Shown piece after piece: positions 52,114 to 61,201 of a DNA stretch of 64,000 bases; within the stretch, counting starts at the first letter, position 1, and each line of letters starts with the position of its first letter. Below the pieces are notes generated by a model. That model had not been told where the DNA came from. It was given only the letters and a program-made list of their open reading frames with translations, and did no database searches. This DNA comes from Clostridiales bacterium (GTDB taxonomy: Bacteria > Bacillota > Clostridia > Lachnospirales > Lachnospiraceae): contig JAJQCD010000010.1 of the NCBI GenBank assembly GCA_021202925.1, forward strand, positions 67,932-131,931. Direction: 5' to 3'. A program made the translations under genes and the position numbers.

Positions 52114-52142
52114 TTGACAGATGAATCCGATTGAGATATACT
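52114..52142 (+). promoter_or_regulatory. Promoter of the flavin reductase gene
   Basis: TTGACA (52114-52119), 17 bases, TATACT (52137-52142). The start codon is about 140 bases beyond the expected RNA start. Confidence 0.9.
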
Positions 52143-52149
52143 GAATTGG

Positions 52150-52203
52150 GACAACACAGGATACGGCAGGAATCATTCCCGATATTTGCTGGTGTCTTTT
52201 TTT
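52150..52203 (+). terminator. Leader terminator, possible attenuator
   Basis: Just after the expected transcription start lies a long imperfect hairpin (outer GACA/TGTC and ACAC/GTGT, inner AGGAAT/ATTCC) followed by seven T. It is 87 bases before the coding start, so it would end transcripts early unless regulated. No known riboswitch class was recognised. Confidence 0.55.
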
Positions 52204-52290
52204 ATGTTTTTATTTGTCATAGCAATAACGAACATGGGCTGATTTTCAGCTTAATGTAATAAATTTTTCACAAGGAGAAAAGGTGAAGTT

Positions 52291-54306
52291 ATGAAGAAAC
52301 AGGCAAAGAGGCTGACCGCGTTAGGTCTGGCCGCTGTTTTGTCAGCGATGGCGCTGACCGGCTGCGGTAGTTCCGGACAGTCGACGGAGACGACAGCCGC
52401 GGCGACAGAAGCGGAGACGGAAACGACGGCGGTGGCAGATGGGGAACAGGCAGAAGCAGAAGGCGACACCGGGCAGGGGACGGCAACCGGACGAAACGGA
52501 GATGTGACGATTTCTGTTACACTGGGGGAAGATGGAATGATCACAGCCATTGATGTAGTGGACTCTCAGGAGACGGAAGGAATCGGTGACGTGGCGATCG
52601 AACAGCTGAGCGCGGAGATTCTGGAGAATCAGAGCATTCAGGTAGACGCGATGTCCGGAGCGACGATCACGAGTGAGGCATTTCTGGCGGCGATTGAGGC
52701 AGCGATCAAAGACGCTGGTGCGGATCCGGATACCTATCGCGTTGCGGTTGCAAAGGAAGCCGGAGAAGATATGGAACTGTCCGCTGATATTGTAATTGTC
52801 GGCGCGGGCGGCGCGGGTCTGGCAGCTGCCGCGAGCGCGGGCGAAGCCGGCGCTTCCGTGATCGTTCTGGACAAGATGAAGGCGATTGGCGGCAACACGA
52901 CTCTCGGAGAAGGTACATATAATGTAGCGGATGTGGATCTGCTGGAGAAGACCAGCGCGAAGATGACGGCGTCTCTGGAAGCAGAGGTAGAAGAAGCCAT
53001 TTCCGTGGATACGGATAACGAAGCATATGCGGCCCTGATTGCAGCGGTAAAGGAAGATTATGACGCCTGGAAGGCATCCGGAACCGATACCATGTTCGAC
53101 AGCGCCAACTGGCATGCATTGCAGACTTATACCGGAGGCGGTGAGATTGGCGCTCTCGATCTGATCACGACCTTTGCGAACGGCGCAGTGGACAGCATGG
53201 ACTGGCTGCAGAATGTGATCGGTGTGCCGTTCAAGGACGATTACATTTTTATGGCGATCGGTGGCAAATGGCAGCGTGGACATCAGATTGACCTGATTAA
53301 GGCATCCGGCGCCGAGGGAGACAACGGCGGTAAAGTATATATCTCGATGCTGGAAGAGTATGCGACGGGCAAAGGCGCGGAAATCTATACAGACGCAAAT
53401 GTGAATACGATCCTTCTGGATGCGGATGGACGTGCCATTGGCGTGACTGCGGAGAGAAGCGATGGTTCGAAGATCACAGCGAATGCGGCGAAGGCCGTAA
53501 TTCTTGCCACGGGCGGATACGCGGCAAATTCGGATCTGGTTTATCAGTACAGCAATGGCGCGATCACGACGACTCTGACGAGCTGTGCGGTCAGCAGCAC
53601 GGGAGATGGCCTGGGGCTGGCGGAAGCGGCAGGAGCGAACCTGATTGACCTGGATCAGATTCAGGTGCATCCGCTCGGTGACCCGATTAACGATTGCGGC
53701 TGTGTGGCTGAATTTGTCGGCAACTGGCTGGGCGCACAGTATTACATGTTTGTCAACAAAGAAGGACAGCGTTTTGTCAAGGAAGACGGAACCCGCGCAG
53801 AGATGTCTGCGGCAGAGTTTGAACAGACGGACGGCCAGATGTATCTGATTGTGGATTCCAGTCAGATTGCCGGGGATGACAGCCGTACCGCGCAGATCGA
53901 ATCCCTGATTGCGGATGGACATACGGTGATGGGTGAGACGATTGAAGAGCTGGCAGAGAAGATTGGTGTCGATGCGGCGGTTCTTCAGGAGACGATTGAT
54001 AAATACAATGACGGTATGATCAATGGCAGCGACGAGTTTGGCAAGGCAACGAGTCCGGATTGTGTGATTGAGGTCGGTCCGTTCTATGCCAGCCTGAGAA
54101 CGCCTACGGTACATCATACGATGGGCGGCGTTCAGATCAATCCGGATGCACAGGTTCTGGATACAGAGGGCAATGTCATTCCGGGTCTGTATGCGGCCGG
54201 TGAGGTTGCCGGCGGCGTTCACGGTAACAACCGCCTGGGTGGCAATGCCTATGCAGATATTATGACTTATGGCCGGATTGCCGGAACCAACGCAGCAGCA
54301 GAGTAA
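52291..54306 (+). CDS. Lipoprotein flavin reductase: FMN-binding plus fumarate-reductase-like FAD domain
   Basis: 671 residues. Lipobox ALTGC puts the lipidated Cys at 25, followed by a Thr/Glu/Ala-rich linker. An FMN-binding domain (about 68-140) carries DAMSGATITS, the ApbE flavin-transferase target, with FMN expected on Thr125. The FAD-binding-2 domain starts near 165 with VIVGAGGAGLAAAASAG and ends with TMGGVQINPDAQVLD and GNNRLGGNAYADIM. This matches extracellular reductases such as fumarate, urocanate or cinnamate reductases, which take electrons from membrane quinol or flavin shuttles. The acceptor cannot be named from sequence. AAGGAGAAAAGG precedes ATG 52291. Confidence 0.9.
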   Translation: MKKQAKRLTALGLAAVLSAMALTGCGSSGQSTETTAAATEAETETTAVADGEQAEAEGDTGQGTATGRNGDVTISVTLGEDGMITAIDVVDSQETEGIGDVAIEQLSAEILENQSIQVDAMSGATITSEAFLAAIEAAIKDAGADPDTYRVAVAKEAGEDMELSADIVIVGAGGAGLAAAASAGEAGASVIVLDKMKAIGGNTTLGEGTYNVADVDLLEKTSAKMTASLEAEVEEAISVDTDNEAYAALIAAVKEDYDAWKASGTDTMFDSANWHALQTYTGGGEIGALDLITTFANGAVDSMDWLQNVIGVPFKDDYIFMAIGGKWQRGHQIDLIKASGAEGDNGGKVYISMLEEYATGKGAEIYTDANVNTILLDADGRAIGVTAERSDGSKITANAAKAVILATGGYAANSDLVYQYSNGAITTTLTSCAVSSTGDGLGLAEAAGANLIDLDQIQVHPLGDPINDCGCVAEFVGNWLGAQYYMFVNKEGQRFVKEDGTRAEMSAAEFEQTDGQMYLIVDSSQIAGDDSRTAQIESLIADGHTVMGETIEELAEKIGVDAAVLQETIDKYNDGMINGSDEFGKATSPDCVIEVGPFYASLRTPTVHHTMGGVQINPDAQVLDTEGNVIPGLYAAGEVAGGVHGNNRLGGNAYADIMTYGRIAGTNAAAE

Positions 54307-54324
54307 TCAGACGGAATGGATGCA

Positions 54325-54353
54325 GGAGTCGTGCAGATGCGCGGCTCCTTTTT
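54325..54353 (+). terminator. Terminator after the flavin reductase gene
   Basis: GGAGTCGTGC pairs with GCGCGGCTCC (G-T pairs included), short loop, five T. Confidence 0.85.
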
Positions 54354-54398
54354 GGTTCCGTCAGGCGCCCCCCTTTGGCTGTTGGTTTCAGAATCTGG

Positions 54399-54427
54399 TT
54401 GCGGCTCCGCACAAAAAAGATTATAAT
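54399..54427 (+). promoter_or_regulatory. Promoter of parE-parC
   Basis: TTGCGG (54399-54404), 17 bases, TATAAT (54422-54427). The leader to the start codon holds a long hairpin (54452-54494: CAGAATA/TATTCTG with GC-rich inner arms) not followed by T. Confidence 0.8.
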
Positions 54428-54525
54428 CATGGGCAGGATTGCAAAAAAGTTCAGAATAGGCAGCCGGGCCGCAGGCCGGGCTGAGCTTATTCTGGCTGTT
54501 AAGAAAGACAAGGAGTTTTGGGAAC

Positions 54526-56448
54526 ATGGCGAAGACACCACAATACAACGCGGACAGCATTACCGTGCTGGAAGGCCTGGAGGCCGTACGCCGCCGTCCG
54601 GGAATGTACATCGGCAGCATCGGGACGAAAGGGCTGAATCACCTGATTTATGAGATCGTGGATAATTCCGTGGATGAACATCTGGCCGGATTCTGCAGCG
54701 AGATCCGGGTGACGCTGGAGGCGGACGGATCGTGTACCGTGCGGGATAACGGGCGGGGAATTCCGGTAGGAATGCACAGCAAAGGCGTTTCGGCGGAGCG
54801 CGTCGTGCTCTCGACGCTGCATGCGGGCGGGAAGTTTGACAACGAAGCGTACAAGACGAGCGGCGGTCTGCATGGCGTCGGTTCTTCCGTGGTGAACGCA
54901 CTCTCCGCGCACATGGATGTGAAGGTTTACCGGGATGGAAAGATCCATCATGACGCATTTGAGAAGGGAGTTCCAACCGTTCCTCTGACGAACGGTCTTC
55001 TTCCGGTGGTGGGGAAGACAAAGGAGACCGGAACGGAGATCAATTTTCTGCCCGATGGGGAGATCTTTGAAAAAACGTATTTTCGCGCCGACTGGCTGAA
55101 AAGCCGCCTGCATGAGACGACCTATCTGAATCCGCAGCTGACGATTGTCTATGTAAACCGGCGGGAAGGCGAGGAGGAGGAGATTACCTACCGGGAGCCG
55201 GACGGTATCGTGGCCTATGTGAAGGAGCTGAACGCAGGAAAGACTGCGATCCATGAACCGATTTATTTCAAACGCCAGATTGACGGCGTGGAGATCGAAG
55301 CGGCGATTCAGTTTGTGGACGCTTTTGAGGAAAATATTCTCGGGTTCTGCAACAATATTTTTACGCAGGAGGGCGGTACACATCTGGTTGGTTTCAAGAC
55401 CCGTTTCACGCAGCTGATCAATTCCTACGCGAAGGAGCTTGGCATCTTAAAGGATAAGGATTCCAATTTTACCGGAGCAGATACGCGAAACGGCATGACA
55501 GCCATCGTTGCGGTCAAGCATCCGGATCCGATCTTTGAGGGACAGACAAAGACGAAGCTGGCGAGCGCGGATGCCTCGAAGGTTGTCTTTACGGCGACCG
55601 GTGAGATGCTGCAGCATTATTTTGACCGTAACCTGGAAGTGTTAAAGAGCGTCATCGGCTGCGCGGAGAAGTCGGCGAAGATTCGCAAGGCGGAGGAAAA
55701 AGCCCGGACGAATATGCTGACGAAGTCGAAGTTCTCCTTTGACAGCAATGGAAAGCTGGCAAACTGTGAGAGCCGGGATGCGGAGAAATGTGAAATCTTT
55801 ATCGTAGAGGGCGATTCGGCCGGCGGTTCGGCGAAAACCGCACGCAATCGTCAGTATCAGGCCATCCTGCCGATTCGCGGCAAGATTCTCAACGTGGAAA
55901 AAGCGTCGATGGATAAGGTGCTGGCGAATGCGGAGATCAAGACGATGATCAACGCCTTTGGCTGCGGGTTTTCGGAAGGATACGGCAATGATTTTGATAT
56001 CAGCAGGCTGCGCTACAACAAAATTATCCTGATGACGGATGCGGATGTGGACGGCAGCCATATCGATACCCTGCTTCTGATGTTTCTGTACCGGTTCATG
56101 CCGGAACTGATTTACAATGGCCATGTGTTTATCGCCATGCCACCTCTCTATAAGGCGATTCCGGCGAGAGGAGAGGAGAAATACCTCTATGACGACAAGG
56201 AGCTGGAGAAATACCGGAAAACGCATAAGGGCGATTTTCGCCTGCAGCGCTACAAGGGTCTGGGTGAAATGGATCCGGAACAGCTCTGGGAGACGACGCT
56301 GGATCCGGAACGCCGCGTACTGAAGCGCGTGGAGATCGAGGACGCCCGGCTGGCGTCTGAGGTGACGGGGATGCTGATGGGGACGGATGTATCGCCGCGC
56401 CGGCAGTTTATCTACGACCATGCGGACGAGGCGGAGATCGACGCATAG
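54526..56448 (+). CDS. parE: DNA topoisomerase IV subunit B (ParE/GyrB family)
   Basis: ATPase subunit of a type IIA topoisomerase, 640 residues. GHKL ATPase (about 1-220): LEGLEAVRRRPGMYIGS, EIVDNSVDEHLAG, VRDNGRGIPVG, SGGLHGVGSSVVNALS; transducer (220-390); TOPRIM with FIVEGDSAGGSAKTARNRQYQ and MTDADVDGSHI. The pair with the following subunit, whose C-terminus lacks the GyrA box, and the absence of oriC genes argue for topoisomerase IV over gyrase. GyrB and ParE are hard to tell apart by this subunit alone. AAGGAG lies upstream of ATG 54526. Confidence 0.88.
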   Translation: MAKTPQYNADSITVLEGLEAVRRRPGMYIGSIGTKGLNHLIYEIVDNSVDEHLAGFCSEIRVTLEADGSCTVRDNGRGIPVGMHSKGVSAERVVLSTLHAGGKFDNEAYKTSGGLHGVGSSVVNALSAHMDVKVYRDGKIHHDAFEKGVPTVPLTNGLLPVVGKTKETGTEINFLPDGEIFEKTYFRADWLKSRLHETTYLNPQLTIVYVNRREGEEEEITYREPDGIVAYVKELNAGKTAIHEPIYFKRQIDGVEIEAAIQFVDAFEENILGFCNNIFTQEGGTHLVGFKTRFTQLINSYAKELGILKDKDSNFTGADTRNGMTAIVAVKHPDPIFEGQTKTKLASADASKVVFTATGEMLQHYFDRNLEVLKSVIGCAEKSAKIRKAEEKARTNMLTKSKFSFDSNGKLANCESRDAEKCEIFIVEGDSAGGSAKTARNRQYQAILPIRGKILNVEKASMDKVLANAEIKTMINAFGCGFSEGYGNDFDISRLRYNKIILMTDADVDGSHIDTLLLMFLYRFMPELIYNGHVFIAMPPLYKAIPARGEEKYLYDDKELEKYRKTHKGDFRLQRYKGLGEMDPEQLWETTLDPERRVLKRVEIEDARLASEVTGMLMGTDVSPRRQFIYDHADEAEIDA

Positions 56449-56487
56449 CGGCGGCTGACAATGTGACAGAGAGGAAATGGATGAGTG

Positions 56488-58722
56488 ATGGCAGAAAAGA
56501 TTGTAACAACAGAATTTTCAGAGGAAATGCAGCGAAGCTACCTCAATTATTCCATGAGTGTGATCACGGCTCGCGCGATTCCGGACGCCAGGGACGGGCT
56601 GAAGCCGGTGCAGCGCCGCGTGCTTTATGATATGGGGGAACTGAAGCTGGGGCATGACAAACCGCATCGGAAGTCTGCGCGTATCGTAGGCGATACCATG
56701 GGTAAATATCATCCGCACGGAGATTCTTCCATCTATGATACACTGGTGGTCCTGTCGCAGGATTTTAAGAAGGGAATGCCGCTTGTCGACGGACATGGGA
56801 ATTTTGGTTCCATCGAAGGCGACGGGGCTGCTGCCATGCGGTATACAGAAGCCCGGCTGCAGAAATTCACGGAGGAAGTCTATCTGAAGGATCTGGACAA
56901 AACGGTGCATTTTGTCCCGAATTACGACGAACAGGAACAGGAACCGGAGGTGCTTCCGGTGCGGATTCCCAATCTTCTGGTCAACGGATCGGAAGGCATA
57001 GCCGTTGGCATGAGCACCAGTATCCCCACACACAACCTGGGCGAGGTGATTGATCTCGTCCAGGCCTATATTGACCATCCTGATATGACAACGGATGAGA
57101 TGCTTGCCATTATGCCGGGGCCGGACTTTCCGACCGGGGGTATCCTGGCGAACCAGTGTGATCTGAAGGAGATCTATGAGACGGGCGTGGGCAGGCTCCG
57201 TCTTCGCGGCAAAATCGAAGTGGAACTGGGCAAACGCCGGACGGACCGGGACAAATTGGTCATTACCGAGATCCCTTATACGATGATTGGCGCCGGGATT
57301 AACAAGTTTCTGACGGATGTGGCGGAGCTGGTGGAGACGAGGAAGCTGCCTGAGGTGACGGATATTTCCAACCAGTCGAACAAGGATGGGATCCGCATCG
57401 TTCTGGAACTGAAAAAGGACGCCGACATCGACCGGATCCGCGCGGTTCTGTACAAGAAAACAAAACTGGAAGATACGTTTGGCGTCAATATGCTGGCGAT
57501 TGCGCATGGCCGGCCGGAGACACTGAACCTGCGCGGTATTCTGAACAATTATCTGGAATTCCAGTATGAGAATACGGAGCGCAAGTACCGGGTGCTGCTG
57601 GAAAAGGAACTGGAAAAGAAAGAGATTCGGGAAGGATTGATTCACGCCTGTGACGTGATTGATCTGATCATCGCGATCCTGCGTGGCGCAAAAAATCTCA
57701 AAGATGCGAAAGCATGTCTGATGGAGGGAGACACCTCGAAGATTCAGTTTCGCACCCCCGGTTTTGAAGAGGACGCGAAACAGCTTCGCTTTACGGAAAA
57801 GCAGGCGACCGCGATTCTGGAAATGCGGCTGTATCGGCTGATTGGCCTGGAAATCATGGCGCTGAAAAAGGAATATGACGAGTGCGTGAAGAAAATCTGG
57901 CAGTACGAAAAAATCCTCAAAAGCCGTGCGAATATGAACCAGGTGATCCAGGCTGATCTTGCTCAGATCAAAAAGGAATTTGCCGTTCCGAGGAAGACCA
58001 GGATCGAGGATTCCAAACCGGTCGTTTACGAGGAAACGCCCGTACAGATACAGAATGTCGTCTTTGTCATGGACCGGTTTGGATATTGCAAACTTCTTGA
58101 TCAGAGTATTTTTGACCGCAATCAGGAGACGGTGACGCAGGATTATCGTTATCAGATCCCCTGCCAGACCACAGACAAACTCTGTATTTTTACAGACATT
58201 GGCAACCTGCATCAGGTCAGGGTGTCGGAGATCCCGTTCGGAAAGCTGAAGGATAAAGGTACGCCGATTGACAACGTCAGCAAATACGACGGAAGCAAAG
58301 AGGAGATTGTCAGCCTGGTTAATCTGGGGCGTCTGACCGGGCAGCTGCTTCTGTTCGCCACCAGACGGGGTATGGTGAAGCAGGTTCCGGCAGAGGAATT
58401 TATTACGAACAACCGGACCGTGGCGGCGACGAAGCTGATGGAGGGCGACCGGCTGGCCGTTGTGCGGATCATCGGCGCGGAGAATGATCTGGTTCTGCAG
58501 ACAGCGGACGGAATGTTCCTTCGCTTCTCCATGGATGAGATACCGGAATTGAAGAAGAACAGCCGCGGTGTGCGGGGAATCCGGCTTGGTGAGCAGGATA
58601 CGCTGGAGAGAGTCTGGTTTGTCGGTCAGGAACCGCAGATTCGTTACCGGGAGAAGGACGTCTCACTGAAACGCCTGAAGATCGCCCGCAGGGATACAAA
58701 GGGCACGAAGATAAGGTTGTAA
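56488..58722 (+). CDS. parC: DNA topoisomerase IV subunit A (ParC/GyrA family)
   Basis: DNA-cutting subunit, 744 residues. The winged-helix/tower core has EEMQRSYLNYSMSVITARAIPD, HPHGDSSIYDTLV and the catalytic Tyr region AAMRYTEARL. The C-terminal beta-pinwheel (about 520-740) shows repeated blades such as VVFVMDRFGYCKLL and LLFATRRGMVKQVPAEEF. No GyrA box (QRRGGKG type) is visible and the chain is shorter than a typical GyrA, so decatenation by topoisomerase IV is the likelier role. ATG 56488 is used; a GTG one codon earlier is possible. It follows parE by 39 bases. Confidence 0.88.
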   Translation: MAEKIVTTEFSEEMQRSYLNYSMSVITARAIPDARDGLKPVQRRVLYDMGELKLGHDKPHRKSARIVGDTMGKYHPHGDSSIYDTLVVLSQDFKKGMPLVDGHGNFGSIEGDGAAAMRYTEARLQKFTEEVYLKDLDKTVHFVPNYDEQEQEPEVLPVRIPNLLVNGSEGIAVGMSTSIPTHNLGEVIDLVQAYIDHPDMTTDEMLAIMPGPDFPTGGILANQCDLKEIYETGVGRLRLRGKIEVELGKRRTDRDKLVITEIPYTMIGAGINKFLTDVAELVETRKLPEVTDISNQSNKDGIRIVLELKKDADIDRIRAVLYKKTKLEDTFGVNMLAIAHGRPETLNLRGILNNYLEFQYENTERKYRVLLEKELEKKEIREGLIHACDVIDLIIAILRGAKNLKDAKACLMEGDTSKIQFRTPGFEEDAKQLRFTEKQATAILEMRLYRLIGLEIMALKKEYDECVKKIWQYEKILKSRANMNQVIQADLAQIKKEFAVPRKTRIEDSKPVVYEETPVQIQNVVFVMDRFGYCKLLDQSIFDRNQETVTQDYRYQIPCQTTDKLCIFTDIGNLHQVRVSEIPFGKLKDKGTPIDNVSKYDGSKEEIVSLVNLGRLTGQLLLFATRRGMVKQVPAEEFITNNRTVAATKLMEGDRLAVVRIIGAENDLVLQTADGMFLRFSMDEIPELKKNSRGVRGIRLGEQDTLERVWFVGQEPQIRYREKDVSLKRLKIARRDTKGTKIRL

Positions 58723-58766
58723 CGTCCGCGAGAGAAAAACAAATGTACATTTATGGCGAATAGGTC

Positions 58767-58795
58767 TTGCTTTTTTACAGATTTTGAGATAGGAT
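58767..58795 (+). promoter_or_regulatory. Candidate asd promoter
   Basis: TTGCTT (58767-58772), 17 bases, TAGGAT (58790-58795). The 120-base leader that follows is G+C rich with potential stems (TCGGG..CCCGA, CCTGG..CCAG) but does not match the lysine riboswitch as I know it. Confidence 0.5.
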
Positions 58796-58923
58796 AGTCG
58801 GGAGTCCGGATCCTGCCTGGAAACGCGGCGAAGCCAGACCCCCGAAAGACTTTCGCACAAACGGAGACAGGAAAGCGCAATCGGAGACCGGAATTATTGA
58901 GGAAAAGAGGAGCATGAAAAACG

Positions 58924-60009
58924 ATGGATCAGAAGTTAAGAGTCGGCGTTCTCGGAGCGACCGGCATGGTAGGACAGCGATTTCTCTCGATTTTGGAAAA
59001 CCATCCGTGGTATGAAGTGGTGACCGTGGCTGCCAGTCCCCGTTCCGCGGGTAAGACCTATGAGGAGGCGGTAGGCGGACGCTGGAAGATGACGACTCCC
59101 ATGCCCGAGAGCGTGAAAAAGCTGGTTGTGAAAAACGTCAATGAAGTGGAGGCAGTCTCTGCTGACGTGGATTTTGTTTTCAGCGCGGTGGACATGACAA
59201 AGGAAGAGATTCGCGCGATTGAGGAGGTGTATGCGAAGGCGGAGACACCGGTTGTCTCGAACAACAGTGCACATCGCTGGACGCCGGATGTACCGATGGT
59301 TGTGCCGGAGATCAATCCGGAACACTTTGCCGTCATTCCATATCAGAAGAAGCGTCTGGGCACGACCCGCGGTTTTATTGCCGTCAAGCCGAACTGTTCG
59401 ATTCAGAGCTATGCGCCTGTGCTGACGGCGTGGAAGGAGTTTGAACCGTATGAGGTCGTGGCGACGACCTATCAGGCGATTTCAGGAGCGGGAAAGACCT
59501 TTCAGGACTGGCCGGAGATGGAAGGCAATATCATTCCTTACATCGGCGGCGAGGAGGAGAAGAGCGAGCAGGAGCCGCTGCGTCTGTGGGGCAGGATCGA
59601 AGACGGCGTGATCGTGAAGGCATCGGAGCCGATGATCACCTGCCAGTGTATCCGTGTGCCGGTTCTGAATGGCCACACCGCCGCGGTATTTGTGAAGTTC
59701 CGCAAAAAGCCGACGAAGGAGCAGCTGATTGAGAAGCTGCGTGCATTCCGCGGCCTGCCTCAGGAGCTGGCGCTTCCGAGCGCACCGAAGCAGTTTATCC
59801 GCTATATGGAGGAGGACAACCGGCCTCAGGTCGCACTGGATGTAGATTATGAGGGAGGCATGGGTATCTCTGTGGGACGCCTTCGTGAGGATACCATCTA
59901 TGATTACAAGTTTGTCGGCCTGTCTCACAATACGCTTCGCGGCGCTGCGGGTGGCGCGGTTCTGTGCGCGGAACTGCTCACCGCTCAGGGCTACATTCAG
60001 AAGAAATAA
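58924..60009 (+). CDS. asd: Aspartate-semialdehyde dehydrogenase
   Basis: Reduces aspartyl phosphate to aspartate semialdehyde for lysine/diaminopimelate, threonine and methionine synthesis. The 361 residues have the NADP site VGVLGATGMVGQRFLSIL, the catalytic cysteine 158 in VKPNCSIQSY and a late SVGRLREDTIYDYKFVGLSHN. The sequence, with a long insertion before the cysteine and GGAVLCAEL at the end, fits the archaeal/fungal-like class of the enzyme found in many clostridia. ATG 58924 lies 12 bases after AGAGGAG, a slightly long gap. Confidence 0.95.
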   Translation: MDQKLRVGVLGATGMVGQRFLSILENHPWYEVVTVAASPRSAGKTYEEAVGGRWKMTTPMPESVKKLVVKNVNEVEAVSADVDFVFSAVDMTKEEIRAIEEVYAKAETPVVSNNSAHRWTPDVPMVVPEINPEHFAVIPYQKKRLGTTRGFIAVKPNCSIQSYAPVLTAWKEFEPYEVVATTYQAISGAGKTFQDWPEMEGNIIPYIGGEEEKSEQEPLRLWGRIEDGVIVKASEPMITCQCIRVPVLNGHTAAVFVKFRKKPTKEQLIEKLRAFRGLPQELALPSAPKQFIRYMEEDNRPQVALDVDYEGGMGISVGRLREDTIYDYKFVGLSHNTLRGAAGGAVLCAELLTAQGYIQKK

Positions 60010-60021
60010 GCAACTGCGGAA

Positions 60022-60070
60022 GAATCTGGCTGCATAATTTGCCGCATGACCGGCAGATGCGGCCAGATTC
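60022..60070 (+). terminator. Long hairpin after asd
   Basis: GAATCTGGCTGCA pairs with TGCGGCCAGATTC (13 pairs, one G-T); an inner TGCCG/CGGCA can extend it. No T run follows, so it may be an RNA-stabilising or Rho-independent-like element of uncertain role. Confidence 0.45.
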
Positions 60071-60106
60071 AATCCAATCATTATAAAAGAAAGAGAGGGA
60101 AACATT

Positions 60107-61165
60107 ATGCCATGGAGTAAAGAACCATTTGGAACCTTGCCAGACGGGACGCAGGCGCATAAGTATACGCTGACCAATACAAACGGGGCGTCCGCGGCGT
60201 TTACCGATCTCGGGGGAATCTGGCTGGCAATGATTGTGCCGGATCGGAATGGCGTGCCAGGCGATGTGCTGCTGGGCTGGGACAGCGTCGAAGGCTGCCT
60301 GCACAACAGCGGCCATCTGGGGGAGATCGTCGGCCGCAATGCCAACCGCATCGGCGGCGCAGCGTTTACGCTGAACGGCGTCACCTACACACTGGCGGTG
60401 AATTCCGGTTCCCGGAACAATCTGCACAGTGGTCCGGATTATTACCGGGATCGTCTGTGGGATACGGAAGTTGAGGAGTCTGAGCTGGGGACGACCATTT
60501 CCTTCTCTTTGTTCAGTCCGGACGGCGATCAGAATTATCCGGGAAATGCAAGGATTACCGTCAGCTATACGCTGACGCCGGATAACAGCCTGAAGCTGGA
60601 GTATTTCATGGTGTCCGACGCCGATACCATTGCCAATTTTACGAATCACGCTTATTTCAATATTGCCGGACACGACGCGGGGACGATCCTCGACCAGAAG
60701 GTGTGGATCGACGCCGATACCTGGACCATTGCGGATGCGGAGTCTATCCCGACGGGCGAACTGGTTGCGGTGAAGGGAACGCCGATGGATTTCACGGTTC
60801 TGACGCCGATCGGGCAGAATATCAATGCGGATTACGCACCCCTTCAGTATGCGGGCGGCTATGATCACAACTGGGTATTCAATCATGCGCCGGGCGAACT
60901 GGCGCTCTCCTGCAAGGTTGTGGATGAGAAGTCCGGCCGGGTGATGGAGGTGTATACGGATCTGCCGGGGGTGCAGTTCTATACGGCCAACAGTCTCAAA
61001 CCGAACGTCGGCAAGGGTGGAGTGACCTATGGACCGCGGGGCGGATACTGCTTCGAGACGCAGTATTTCCCGGACTCCATTAACAAACCGCAGTTCCCGT
61101 CGCCAATCCTGAAGGAAGGCAAGGAGTACAGGACAACGACGATCTATAAGTTTTCTACGCTTTGA
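60107..61165 (+). CDS. galM: Aldose 1-epimerase (galactose mutarotase)
   Basis: Interconverts the alpha and beta anomers of galactose or glucose. 352 residues: GGIWLAMIVPDRNGVPGDVLLG, GRNANRIGGAAFTLNG, catalytic His in NNLHSGPDYY and in FTNHAYFNIAG, and the base Glu in GGYCFETQYFPDSINKPQFPSP. Length and motifs are typical. GAGAGGGA precedes ATG 60107. The sugar ABC transporter genes follow 36 bases later and may be co-transcribed. Confidence 0.95.
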   Translation: MPWSKEPFGTLPDGTQAHKYTLTNTNGASAAFTDLGGIWLAMIVPDRNGVPGDVLLGWDSVEGCLHNSGHLGEIVGRNANRIGGAAFTLNGVTYTLAVNSGSRNNLHSGPDYYRDRLWDTEVEESELGTTISFSLFSPDGDQNYPGNARITVSYTLTPDNSLKLEYFMVSDADTIANFTNHAYFNIAGHDAGTILDQKVWIDADTWTIADAESIPTGELVAVKGTPMDFTVLTPIGQNINADYAPLQYAGGYDHNWVFNHAPGELALSCKVVDEKSGRVMEVYTDLPGVQFYTANSLKPNVGKGGVTYGPRGGYCFETQYFPDSINKPQFPSPILKEGKEYRTTTIYKFSTL

Positions 61166-61201
61166 TCAATGACAGATGATAAGAAAAGAGGAGGCAGGAT
61201 T

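Noticed and set aside
52342..54222. Long minus-strand open frame opposite the flavin reductase gene
   Set aside because: Antisense to a well-supported gene and no family features.
56518..58212. Long minus-strand open frame opposite parC
   Set aside because: Antisense shadow of a conserved coding region.
54526..58722. gyrB-gyrA
   Set aside because: The A subunit is short and lacks a GyrA box, and no dnaA/recF context is present. ParE/ParC is preferred, though subunit B alone cannot settle it.
58796..58923. Lysine riboswitch before asd
   Set aside because: The conserved L-box core was not found and the leader is too short for it.
60022..60070. Mobile-element end or REP sequence after asd
   Set aside because: No second copy was noticed in the window, so it is listed only as a hairpin.
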